Below, in pieces: positions 1 to 6,702 of a DNA stretch of 6,745 nucleotides. The translations under genes were made by a program, and so were the position numbers. A model generated the notes under the pieces. It searched no databases and was not told the origin of the DNA. It saw only the letters and a program-made list of their open reading frames with translations. Numbering within the stretch: the stretch's first letter is position 1; each line of letters begins with the position of its first letter. The stretch is from Ktedonobacterales bacterium (GTDB taxonomy: Bacteria > Chloroflexota > Ktedonobacteria > Ktedonobacterales > JADMIN01): assembly GCA_025935235.1 (NCBI GenBank), contig JAICVT010000239.1:1-6745 (forward strand), written 5' to 3'.

Positions 1-832
1 CCATCTCCAGGCAGTCGGTCATCAGCACGCCGTCGAAGCCCAGCGCCTCGCGCGCCAGACGCATGATGGTCGGCGAGAGCGTGGCGGGAACCTGCTCGTC
101 GGGCGCCAGCGCGGGCAGCCGCAGATGCCCCAGCATGACGGTATCGGCGCCCGCCGCCACGCCCATATGAAATGGCGCCAGCTCCACTCGCTCCAGCCGC
201 TCGCGCGTGTGTGGGACGGTTGGCATGCCGACGTGTGAATCGTCGGATGTATCGCCATGCCCTGGGAAGTGCTTGATCGAGGTGATGATCCCGGCGGCGT
301 GGTAGCCATGCGCGGCGGCGGCGGTGTGGCGCGCGACGAGGCGTGAATCCTGCCCGAAGGAGCGCACGCCGATGACCGGGTTGGCGGGATTGCTGTTGAT
401 GTCGGCGACCGGCGCGAGATTCATGTTGGCGCCCAGCGCCAGCAGCTCCCGCCCAGTCGCCTCGGCCACCGCGCTGGTCAGCGCCTCATCGTCAATCGCG
501 CCCAGCGCCATCGCGCCCGGCAGGCTGGTGATGGCAGCGCCGAGTCGCCGCACGATGCCATTCTCCTGATCCGCCGCGATCAGCAGCGGCGCGGGGTGGC
601 CCGCGTCGCGCGCCGCCGCTTGCAGATCGTGCGTCAGGCGCCCGACCTGCTGGGCGCTCTGGCAGTTGCGCGAGAAGAGGATGATCCCGCCGACCTGCTG
701 GCGCGCGATCAGGTCGAGTACGCCGGGTGGTGGCGTCAGTCCGGTGAAGCCAACCATGAAGCGCTGGCCAAGCTGCTGCTCTGGCGTCAACTCGCTCACA
801 TCCTGCCTCGCTTCTCGCGCTGTATCAGCCAT
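1..832 (-). CDS. nagZ: Beta-N-acetylhexosaminidase, GH3 family, NagZ type (C-terminus beyond window edge)
   Basis: Glycoside hydrolase family 3 enzyme expected to remove non-reducing GlcNAc from muropeptides or GlcNAc-MurNAc. 277 codons are visible and the frame stays open to base 1. The N-terminal TIM barrel carries PLLIAADQENGIVRR (82-96), then KHFPGHGDTSDDSH (187-200). The latter contains the Asp-Ser-His of the NagZ Asp/His dyad (D198, H200). MTDCLEM at 271-277 holds the predicted nucleophile D273. The protein starts MADTAREARQ with no signal peptide, so it should act in the cytoplasm, unlike secreted Bacillus NagZ. The ATG at 830-832 was chosen because the usual 'LTPEQQLGQRFMVGF' opening follows directly and a GAGG lies a few bases upstream. 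It is the last visible gene of the leftward operon, 24 bp after the kinase stop. The missing part would show whether it is a one-domain NagZ or has a C-terminal GH3 domain. Family assignment is firm; the substrate is inferred from the neighbours. Confidence 0.93.
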   Translation of the reverse strand, partial: MADTAREARQDVSELTPEQQLGQRFMVGFTGLTPPPGVLDLIARQQVGGIILFSRNCQSAQQVGRLTHDLQAAARDAGHPAPLLIAADQENGIVRRLGAAITSLPGAMALGAIDDEALTSAVAEATGRELLALGANMNLAPVADINSNPANPVIGVRSFGQDSRLVARHTAAAAHGYHAAGIITSIKHFPGHGDTSDDSHVGMPTVPHTRERLERVELAPFHMGVAAGADTVMLGHLRLPALAPDEQVPATLSPTIMRLAREALGFDGVLMTDCLEM

Positions 833-856
833 GCTTCGCCTCGCCCTTTCGTTCCG

Positions 857-1798
857 TCATTCGTGCGCGGCCAGCGAGATGGCGGCGCGCGCTGCGCTGA
901 GGGCCGGCTGCTCCACCAGCGCCACTTCGCCCAGCGCCATCTCTCGACTGATAGCCCGCATGACCGCCTCACGATAGTCGGCATCGCGCAGCAGCAGGCT
1001 CCCGCCCAGCGCCACTGGCAGCGGCTGCTCGCCAAAGCCGAGTTGGCGCGCGGCGGTTAGCGCGGCCAGCGCCAGCTCCTCCGCTCCGCGCTGGACAATG
1101 CCCCGTGCAACTGGGTCGCCCTCGCGCGCCGCCTGCAACACGATTGACGCCACCTCGGCCACCGGCGCCGTCTCGCCGCCGCTTGCGCCCGCGTAGACCC
1201 GCGCGATCAGCTGGTGGGCCGTCCCCAGCCCCCACGCGCTCAGGATGCGTTCCAGCAGCATCGTCGGCGCGCCGCGGCCATCGGCGGCGCGGGCTGCCGC
1301 CACCAGCCCCGCCGCGCCGATGGCGTAGCCGCTGCCCTCGTCGCCTAGCGCGTGGCCCCAGCCCCCCACGCGCGCCGCCTGGCCCGCCGCATTGCGTCCG
1401 ACCGCGATGGAGCCTGTGCCAGCGATCAGCGCTACGCCGATCTGCCCCGGCAGCGCCGCCAGCAGCAGCTCGGCGTCATTCACCAGATGCGTGACGCCCG
1501 CCAGCGCGGCCAGCCCCGGCGCCAGCGCAGCATAGTCGGCGGGCGCGTCCAGCCCGGAGAGGCCCAGCCAGGCGGCGGCCAGCGGCAGGCGTCCGCCCGC
1601 TTGCCGCGCCGCCTCATCAGCAGCGACGATGATCGCTGCGATGGCCCGCTGCGCGCCGACGTAGTGGAGATTGGCGCCAGCGCCGAGCGCCGCGCCCCGC
1701 TCCAGGCCCGCCGCATCCACCACCACCGCGCGCGTCTTCGTGCCGCCGCCATCAATGCCCAGAAAGAGGCGTTCCGGTGTACCCGAAGGCGCGTCCAT
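857..1798 (-). CDS. N-acetylglucosamine / N-acetylmuramic acid kinase, BadF/BadG/BcrA/BcrD ATPase family
   Basis: ASKHA-fold sugar kinase of 313 residues, expected to phosphorylate cytosolic GlcNAc and/or MurNAc at the 6-hydroxyl using ATP. Visible motifs are phosphate-1 LGIDGGGTKT (13-22), a catalytic-type aspartate in VNDAE (D108), phosphate-2 IAGTGS (125-130), GWGHALGDEGSG (146-157), and the adenosine-side ALGGSLL (263-269). This pattern fits NagK/MurK-like kinases rather than ROK kinases, whose zinc motif is absent. The start was set at the ATG sharing one base with the murQ stop (TGATG), with GGAGGA six bases upstream. A GTG three bases earlier (1801) is the alternative but would sit too close to that ribosome site. 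The overlap implies translational coupling to murQ. Because MurQ needs MurNAc-6-P and no phosphotransferase system is visible, MurNAc is a likely substrate, perhaps along with GlcNAc. The family is clear; the sugar specificity cannot be read from the sequence. Confidence 0.92.
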   Translation of the reverse strand: MDAPSGTPERLFLGIDGGGTKTRAVVVDAAGLERGAALGAGANLHYVGAQRAIAAIIVAADEAARQAGGRLPLAAAWLGLSGLDAPADYAALAPGLAALAGVTHLVNDAELLLAALPGQIGVALIAGTGSIAVGRNAAGQAARVGGWGHALGDEGSGYAIGAAGLVAAARAADGRGAPTMLLERILSAWGLGTAHQLIARVYAGASGGETAPVAEVASIVLQAAREGDPVARGIVQRGAEELALAALTAARQLGFGEQPLPVALGGSLLLRDADYREAVMRAISREMALGEVALVEQPALSAARAAISLAAHE

Positions 1799-2715
1799 CA
1801 CTCATCCTCCAGCGCGCGACGCAGATTGCCATTATGAGCGGCCAGACGCGCGCGGGCCGCCGCTGGCGCGAGGCCCGTCCTGCCGATGAGAATCGCCACC
1901 TTGGTGTCACCATCCGCCTGGCGCAGCAGCGCGGTGGCCTGCTCGGCTTCCAGCCCGGTCGCGGACTCCACGATGGCGCGGGCGCGGGCGCGCAGCTTAT
2001 CGTTGCTGGCCTGCACATCTACCATCAGGTTGCCATAGGTCTTGCCCAGCAGGACCATCGCGCCGGTGCTGAGCATGTTCAACACCATCTTCTGCGCCGC
2101 GCCAGCCTTGAGGCGGGTCGAGCCAGCGATCACCTCAGGCCCAACGCGCGGCGCGATCATGATGTTGACCAGCCGCTCCAGCGCCGATCCCGCGTTGCAC
2201 GCCAGACCAATCGTATAGGCGCCCTGCTCGCGCGCCGCCGCCACTCCGCCCAGCGTATAGGGCGTAGAGCCGCTGGCGCTGATCCCCACTACCACATCTT
2301 GTGGGACGACGGCGAGCCGCTCGATGTCGGCGCGGCCCAGCGCGGCGTCATCCTCGGCGACCTCGGTCGCGCCCGCCAGCGCATCGGCTCCGCCCGCGAC
2401 ACAGGCGACAATGCGGTCGGCGGGGATGTTGAAGGTGGGGTGACACTCGATGGCATCAAGCGCGCCGAGCCGCCCAGAGGTTCCGGCGCCGAGATAGATC
2501 AGGCGGCCATCGGAGCGCAGCCGCTCGGCGATCACCTGCATCGCCGCCGCGACCTGCGGCAGCTCGCGCCGCACGGCCTCCGCCACACGCGCATCCTCGG
2601 CGTTCATCGCCTGCGCGATTTCCAGCGGATTCATGCGGTCTATCTCAGCGGTCGCGGGATTGCGCTGCTCAGTGATGGGCGTGTCTGGGCGCGGATTCCC
2701 GGCGTCCTGGGGCAT
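1798..2715 (-). CDS. murQ: N-acetylmuramic acid 6-phosphate etherase MurQ
   Basis: Cytoplasmic lyase of 305 residues (usual MurQ length is about 300) that cleaves the lactyl ether of MurNAc-6-phosphate to give GlcNAc-6-phosphate and D-lactate. The N-terminus has the family signature TEQRNPATAEIDRM (15-28) and MNAEDARVAEAV (37-48). The SIS domain has YLGAGTSGRLGALDAIECHP (74-93), whose E90 corresponds to E. coli catalytic Glu83. EVAEDD (118-123) has E121 matching Glu114, with the same offset of 7. GISASGSTPYTLG (144-156) and GSTRLKAGAAQKMVLNMLST (198-217) are further MurQ signatures. The C-terminus (245-305) looks like the small UBA-like tail domain. The ATG at 2715 has AGGAG seven bases upstream. 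It lies 38 bp after the gntR stop, and its own stop overlaps the kinase start by one base. The assignment is secure. Confidence 0.97.
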   Translation of the reverse strand: MPQDAGNPRPDTPITEQRNPATAEIDRMNPLEIAQAMNAEDARVAEAVRRELPQVAAAMQVIAERLRSDGRLIYLGAGTSGRLGALDAIECHPTFNIPADRIVACVAGGADALAGATEVAEDDAALGRADIERLAVVPQDVVVGISASGSTPYTLGGVAAAREQGAYTIGLACNAGSALERLVNIMIAPRVGPEVIAGSTRLKAGAAQKMVLNMLSTGAMVLLGKTYGNLMVDVQASNDKLRARARAIVESATGLEAEQATALLRQADGDTKVAILIGRTGLAPAAARARLAAHNGNLRRALEDE

Positions 2716-2753
2716 CTGGTCGCTCCTGCCGCTTGTGCGACGCTACTGTTGAG

Positions 2754-3500
2754 TCAGGAAAAGAGCTGCTCGCGCTTGAGATGGGTGTAGAAGATATACT
2801 TGGCGCCGCAATAGACCGACTTGGCGTACTCGATCGGCTGGTTGCGGTCAACGTAGGTGATGCGGCGAGTGTAGAGCACGGCGCTGCCGGGCGCGATCTT
2901 GAGCAGCGCGGCCTCCTCGGCGCCCGCCAGCCCTGCCTCCAGCTCCTGATCAGCCTCCATCAGCGGCAAGCCGAACTTGGACTCCAGCACGCGGTAGAGC
3001 GACTGATGCTCCAGGTCTTCCTCCAGCAGGCGCTCGCAGCCCTTGAAGTTGAGGTGCGAGAACTCGATGGCCAGCGGCTCGCCATCGGCCAGACGCAGAC
3101 GCTGGAGGCAGAAGATCGGCGTGCCAACCGCCACGCGCAGCCGCTCGGCGCACAGCTCGTCGGCGGGCGCCATCACAGCGGAGAGCGTGCGGGTGCTGGG
3201 ATGCTGGCCGCGCGCGCTGATGTCCTCAGTAAAGCCGGTCAGGCGGATCAACTGCTGGGTGATCTTGTTGCGCGTGACGAAGGTGCCGCGTCCCTGCTCG
3301 CGATAGAAGACGCCCTCGTTGACCAGATCGGTGATGGCCTGGCGAGCGGTCATGCGGCTGATATGATAGGTTTCACTCAACTCGCGCTCGGAGGGGATCA
3401 GGTCGCCAGGCTTCCACTCGCCGGAACGGATGCGCTCGCGCAGGATCTCTTTGAGCTGATGGTAGCGCGGGACGGGACTATTCCGGTAGATGGCGTTCAT
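2754..3500 (-). CDS. GntR/HutC-family transcriptional regulator, NagR/DasR-like
   Basis: 248-residue repressor-type regulator. The N-terminal winged helix is at about 8-76: PRYHQLKEILRERI, then GDLIPSERELSETYHISRMT and ARQAITDLVNEG, then the wing GRGTFV at 70-75. A UTRA effector domain follows at about 90-237. R134, R136, E146, S167, E224 and Y230 fall in the order and spacing I recall for the GlcN-6-P/GlcNAc-6-P site of Bacillus NagR (R133, R135, E145, S165, E222, Y228). An amino-sugar phosphate ligand is therefore likely, though MurNAc-6-P cannot be excluded. The ATG at 3500 was chosen because MNAIYRNSPVPRYHQL is the normal opening. The frame continues upstream to 3578, but with unusual residues. 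The ribosome site is weak. It heads the leftward murQ-kinase-nagZ block, so it probably controls its own operon and divergent nagA. Operator-like sites lie at 3686-3701 and 6639-6654. Confidence 0.94.
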   Translation of the reverse strand: MNAIYRNSPVPRYHQLKEILRERIRSGEWKPGDLIPSERELSETYHISRMTARQAITDLVNEGVFYREQGRGTFVTRNKITQQLIRLTGFTEDISARGQHPSTRTLSAVMAPADELCAERLRVAVGTPIFCLQRLRLADGEPLAIEFSHLNFKGCERLLEEDLEHQSLYRVLESKFGLPLMEADQELEAGLAGAEEAALLKIAPGSAVLYTRRITYVDRNQPIEYAKSVYCGAKYIFYTHLKREQLFS

Positions 3501-3595
3501 CGTCCAACCCAGCCTTTCCACATCTGGTCGCGGCCATGTACGGCGTCCGGTGTCTCCGCATACCAGTGTACCAGCCACGCGCGGCGCGCGTATAC

Positions 3596-3628
3596 GCCTG
3601 GCCTCGGCCTGGCCTCAGCCCTGGCTCC
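3596..3628. repeat. Imperfect 11-bp tandem repeat, three copies
   Basis: GCCTGGCCTCG (3596-3606), GCCTGGCCTCA (3607-3617) and GCCCTGGCTCC (3618-3628) follow one another with no gap. The first two differ at one base and the third is degenerate. The array lies upstream of the GntR gene in non-coding DNA. No function is evident, and local slippage is the simplest explanation. Confidence 0.6.
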
Positions 3629-3651
3629 AACTCCGGCATGTCGGGAGTCAG

Positions 3652-3680
3652 TAGACAAGGCGGCGACGGGATGGTATAGT
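3652..3680 (+). promoter_or_regulatory. Predicted sigma-70 type promoter of nagA
   Basis: TAGACA at 3652-3657 (five of six matches to TTGACA) and TATAGT at 3675-3680 (five of six matches to TATAAT) are separated by 17 bp. A TG one base before the -10 (TGGTATAGT) makes it an extended -10 promoter. Transcription would begin near 3687, giving a leader of about 150 nt before nagA. The operator-like site at 3686-3701 would cover the start point, a normal repressor position. Confidence 0.6.
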
Positions 3681-3685
3681 TGGCA

Positions 3686-3701
3686 TGTTGTATAGACCAG
3701 A
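3686..3701. promoter_or_regulatory. Candidate NagR/DasR-type (dre-like) operator in the nagA leader/start region
   Basis: TGTTGTATAGACCAGA matches the DasR/NagR palindrome A(C/G)TGGTCTAGACCA(C/G)T at about 12 of 16 positions. The right half, TAGACCAG, is perfect. The 9-mer TAGACCAGA is the exact reverse complement of TCTGGTCTA at 6631-6639, the second operator region in this window. Its place at the predicted nagA start point, next to a gene for a NagR/DasR-like regulator, supports repression by that protein. The left half is weak, so this is a candidate only. Confidence 0.5.
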
Positions 3702-3836
3702 CGCCTCTCGTATCATGCCATGCCGCGCTGCTCGTGTCAAGCGTCAGCCACGTCTCAGGCTAGCTCTCTGGCCATTTGCGCGGCTTTTCGCCCGGCTTCG
3801 TGCGCGCTGGCATGGTAGTTGGTTTGGAGCGTGGGC

Positions 3837-5177
3837 ATGAGTGTAACCTTGCATGGCGCCCGGCTGGTGGATGCGAATGATGACATCTCCGCTGGAGACA
3901 TCACCTTCGAGGGGCGCGGCATCACGGCGGTCGCGCCACGTCTCGATTCCCCTGCCGCAGCGGGCGCGAGCGATGCGCTCGCTGATGCGCTCGCTGATGC
4001 GCTCGCTCAGGATGGCGCGTCGAGCGCGGCCATCGTGGCGGATGCGTCGGTCATTGACGCCAGCGGGCTGATTGTGATGCCAGGGTTCATTGATACGCAC
4101 ACACATGGCGGCGGCGGCGCCAGCCTCCAGACCACCGATCCAGACGAGATTCGCGCCTATGCGCGCTGGGCGCCATCCACCGGCGTCACCGCCTTCCTCG
4201 TCGCCGTCGTCGGCGCGCCCAACACACTGCCAGAGGCGCAGATCGAGGCGGCGGTGGCGGCCTGCGCCGGGCCGCGCGCTGATCAGGACGGCCACGACAG
4301 CCAGGTGGATCACGGTGGCGCTGAGCCGCTGGGCATCCATCTGGAGGGGCCATATATCAGCGAGCGGCGGCGCGGCGCGCACCTGGCTTCGTGGCTGCGC
4401 ACGCCCGACGCCGCCGAGACCGAGCGCCTGTTGGCGATAGCGCAGGGCTGGCTGCGCATCGTGACGCTGGCGCCCGAGCTGCCTGGCGGCGCCGCGCTGA
4501 TTCGCCGACTGGTGGAGGCGGGCGTCACCGTCAGCCTGGGGCACTCCGATGCCACCTATGAGCAGGCGCTGGAGGCGGTGCGGCTGGGCGTGACGCAGAT
4601 CACCCACTGCTGCAACGCGATGCGCCCGCTGCTGCACCGCGATCCTGGCCCGCTCAGCGCGCTCTCGGAGTCGCCCACGGTCTCTGGTGAGGTGATCGCC
4701 GATGGCGTGCATGTGCATCCGGCGATGGTGCGGGCGCTGCTGAAGCTGATGGGTCCTGAGCGCGCCATCCTCATCACCGACGCGCAGGCGGGCGCGGGCG
4801 CCGAGGACGCCACGTTCGAGTTCGGTGGGCAGCCCGCGCATGTGGCCAACGGCGCCGCGCGCCTGGCCGATGGCACGCTGACTGGCAGCGTGCTGACGAT
4901 GGACCAGGCGCTGCGCAACGTGATGAGCATGACGCCCGTCACGCTCGGCGAGGCCTCCGCGATGCTCTCACGCAATCCCGCCCGCGCCGCGCGCATGGCC
5001 GAGACCAAGGGGCTGCTGCGCCCTGGCTACGACGCCGATCTGGTGATCCTCGACGAGCAGCTCACCCTCCAGGCGACCTATTGTGGCGGCGAGCTGGTCT
5101 ACGCCAGCGAGGGCTGGCTGGCGCGTCTCAGCGGGCGTCCCACGGCGAAGCCACGACGCGGTCGAGCGGGCAGGTAA
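3837..5177 (+). CDS. nagA: N-acetylglucosamine-6-phosphate deacetylase NagA
   Basis: Amidohydrolase that removes acetate from GlcNAc-6-P to give GlcN-6-P in the cytoplasm. Landmarks are MPGFIDTHTHGGGG (81-94) with H88 and H90, GIHLEGPYIS (166-175) with metal ligand E170, SLGHSDATYEQA (233-244) with H236, THCCNAMRPLLHRDPG (256-271) with H257, ADGVHVHP (288-295) with H292, and ITDAQAGAG (313-321) with catalytic D315. The HxH pair is absent from E. coli NagA and resembles the Bacillus-type two-metal site. The ATG at 3837 has GGAG seven bases upstream; an in-frame TTG at 3819 is less likely. At 446 residues it is longer than most NagA proteins (about 380-400). The extra length includes an Ala/Asp-rich insert at about 38-70 with a DALA repeat, a variable segment at 143-163, and an Arg-rich tail at 430-446. 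It is transcribed divergently from the GntR operon and ends facing the SIS gene. Confidence 0.96.
   Translation: MSVTLHGARLVDANDDISAGDITFEGRGITAVAPRLDSPAAAGASDALADALADALAQDGASSAAIVADASVIDASGLIVMPGFIDTHTHGGGGASLQTTDPDEIRAYARWAPSTGVTAFLVAVVGAPNTLPEAQIEAAVAACAGPRADQDGHDSQVDHGGAEPLGIHLEGPYISERRRGAHLASWLRTPDAAETERLLAIAQGWLRIVTLAPELPGGAALIRRLVEAGVTVSLGHSDATYEQALEAVRLGVTQITHCCNAMRPLLHRDPGPLSALSESPTVSGEVIADGVHVHPAMVRALLKLMGPERAILITDAQAGAGAEDATFEFGGQPAHVANGAARLADGTLTGSVLTMDQALRNVMSMTPVTLGEASAMLSRNPARAARMAETKGLLRPGYDADLVILDEQLTLQATYCGGELVYASEGWLARLSGRPTAKPRRGRAGR
3972..4007 (+). repeat. In-frame 12-bp tandem repeat within nagA, three perfect copies
   Basis: GATGCGCTCGCT occurs at 3972-3983, 3984-3995 and 3996-4007 without change. 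It is in the nagA frame and encodes DALA three times (residues 46-57). Unit gain or loss would preserve the frame. It lies in a segment that looks like an insertion between N-terminal beta strands, away from metal-site residues. Confidence 0.95.
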
Positions 5178-5179
5178 GC

Positions 5180-5313
5180 CCCACCCCCAACCCCTCCCCC
5201 GCTCTGCGGGAGAGGGGAGCTAGAGCCGTAGCGCCTGCCAACGACTCATCAGCGCGGCATGCGACATCGCTCCGGCTCCCTCGCCCTCTGGGAGAGGGCT
5301 AGGGTGAGGGTTC
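5180..5313. repeat. Pair of similar hairpin repeats in opposite orientation between convergent genes (REP/BIME-like)
   Basis: The first hairpin has stem CCCCTCCCCCGC (5191-5202) and GCGGGAGAGGGG (5206-5217), with loop TCT and one mismatch. The second has stem GCCCTCT (5283-5289) and AGAGGGC (5293-5299), with loop GGG, extended by CCCTC (5278-5282) and GAGGG (5306-5310). Read on the minus strand, the second begins CCCTCACCCTAGCCC, which parallels CCCCACCCCCAACCCC at the front of the first. The two are thus related units arranged head to head. Neither is followed by a T run, so this is not a textbook intrinsic terminator. Its place between the nagA and SIS stops (5177 and 5334) suits an mRNA 3'-end or read-through barrier for both genes. 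Similar C-rich hairpins are dispersed repeats in many GC-rich bacteria, so many genomic copies are expected. Confidence 0.75.
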
Positions 5314-5333
5314 GCGCCGCGCCTCGGCGTCAT

Positions 5334-6389
<1,056 letters not shown>

Positions 6390-6434
6390 AGCGGCTCCTC
6401 TCGTCTCGGCGGCGCACTGGCACGGCACACCGGC

Positions 6435-6574
6435 ACGGGCGGGTAAACCCGCAGGCTAAGGGCGTTCCGCCGCCAAGCCCGCCTGCGCGGGCTGGGACTC
6501 GCGGCGCCGCAGCCTGGCCGGCGGAGGCAGGCTTCGCGGCCCGCAGGTCCATAGCTGCGGCTTTAGCCGCCCGT
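6435..6574. mobile_element. MITE-like, hairpin-rich 140-bp element with terminal inverted repeats
   Basis: The left end (6435-6458) and the reverse complement of the right end (6574-6552) agree at about 21 of 24 positions. Both begin ACGGGCGG, followed by TAAA and CCGCAG. Each end is itself a hairpin: GCGGGT-AA-ACCCGC (6439-6452) and GCGGCT-TT-AGCCGC (6557-6570). Inside are AGCCCGC/GCGGGCT (6476-6482, 6487-6493), the palindrome GCGGCGCCGC (6501-6510), and AGCCTG/CAGGCT (6511-6516, 6528-6533). No open frame or transposase is inside, and I see no clear target duplication. It sits between the SIS start codon and its predicted promoter, so it would be transcribed as part of the leader. It could be a non-autonomous transposon relic or a REP-type repeat cluster. 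Confidence 0.55.
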
Positions 6575-6617
6575 TATCCCTGCTGCTCGCCTCTGCTCGA
6601 CCCGCCTCCCTGCGCAT

Positions 6618-6647
6618 AGTGTACCTGAGTTCTGGTCTAGTGGTCTA
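6618..6647 (-). promoter_or_regulatory. Candidate leftward promoter for the SIS gene
   Basis: On the minus strand, TAGACC (6647-6642, four of six matches to TTGACA) and TACACT (6623-6618, four of six) are 18 bp apart. The -10 is a mirror copy of the -10 of the rightward promoter, within an 11-bp perfect inverted repeat. Transcription would start near 6611, giving a leader of about 220 nt that contains the 6435-6574 element. The -35 box lies inside the operator-like sequence. It is weaker than the rightward promoter. Confidence 0.4.
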
Positions 6648-6654
6648 GATGACT
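6631..6654. promoter_or_regulatory. NagR/DasR-type (dre-like) operator with tandem TGGTCTAG
   Basis: AGTGGTCTAGATGACT at 6639-6654 matches the DasR/NagR consensus AGTGGTCTAGACCACT at 14 of 16 positions. TGGTCTAG is repeated directly at 6633-6640 and 6641-6648, so a second, half-quality site (TCTGGTCTAG, 6631-6640) abuts it. The operator lies between two divergent promoters. It overlaps the leftward -35 (6642-6647) and touches the rightward -35 (6654-6659). The GntR-family protein encoded at 2754-3500 is the obvious candidate to bind it. Confidence 0.65.
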
Positions 6655-6683
6655 TGACAAATACACCAGGCGTCAGGTACACT
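6654..6683 (+). promoter_or_regulatory. Predicted rightward sigma-70 type promoter
   Basis: TTGACA at 6654-6659 is a perfect -35. TACACT at 6678-6683 (four of six matches to TATAAT) follows after 18 bp. Transcription would begin near 6690, leading out of the window into a gene that starts at or after about 6703. Its position beside the operator-like site implies control by the same amino-sugar regulator, for example of an uptake gene, though nothing in the window shows the product. Confidence 0.6.
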
Positions 6684-6702
6684 CCCGAACAACAACCGGC
6701 GA

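Larger units (their letters stand above)
3501..3836. other. Divergent intergenic region between the GntR gene and nagA
   Basis: This 336-bp stretch separates two genes that point away from each other. It holds a short GGCCT-rich tandem repeat (3596-3628), a good rightward promoter (3652-3680), and an operator-like sequence (3686-3701). A 7-bp inverted repeat, TGGCATG (3681-3687) and CATGCCA (3714-3720), brackets the operator. I could not identify a convincing leftward promoter for the GntR gene. The best candidate is ATGATA, 16 bp, TATACA on the minus strand (3689-3716), with four of six matches in each box, and it would also overlap the operator. A minus-strand TACACT at 3565-3570 has no good -35. 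I see nothing recognisable in 3720-3820. Confidence 0.6.

Noticed and set aside
2713..2729. CATCTGGTCGC just upstream of murQ, similar to one upstream of the GntR start (3522-3532), as operators
   Set aside because: Both have TGGTC but lack the CTAG centre and the second half-site of the DasR/NagR motif. The chance of such a short word in this sequence is high.
1777..2790. Long rightward open frame of 337 codons opposite murQ
   Set aside because: It mirrors murQ in GC-rich DNA where antisense frames stay open by codon bias. Its composition is rich in Arg, His and Gln with no domain pattern, while murQ on the other strand has every catalytic motif.
2733..3695. Long rightward open frame of 320 codons opposite the GntR gene
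   Set aside because: The opposite strand encodes a complete winged-helix plus UTRA protein. This frame has no recognisable motif and runs across the intergenic region and regulatory sites.
3744..4841. Leftward 365-codon open frame opposite nagA
   Set aside because: Arg/His-rich low-complexity translation with no family resemblance. It is a shadow of nagA, whose metal ligands are all present.
5191..5217. Hairpin after nagA as a classical Rho-independent terminator
   Set aside because: The stem is strong, but no T tract follows on the nagA strand (AGCTAGAGCC), and it has a related inverted partner nearby, so a dispersed repeat fits better. A role in ending transcripts remains possible.
6435..6574. 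glmS ribozyme or known riboswitch ahead of the GlmS-like gene
   Set aside because: The terminal inverted repeats and multiple simple palindromes look like a repeat element. I could not find the glmS ribozyme core layout, and the downstream protein lacks the amidotransferase domain.
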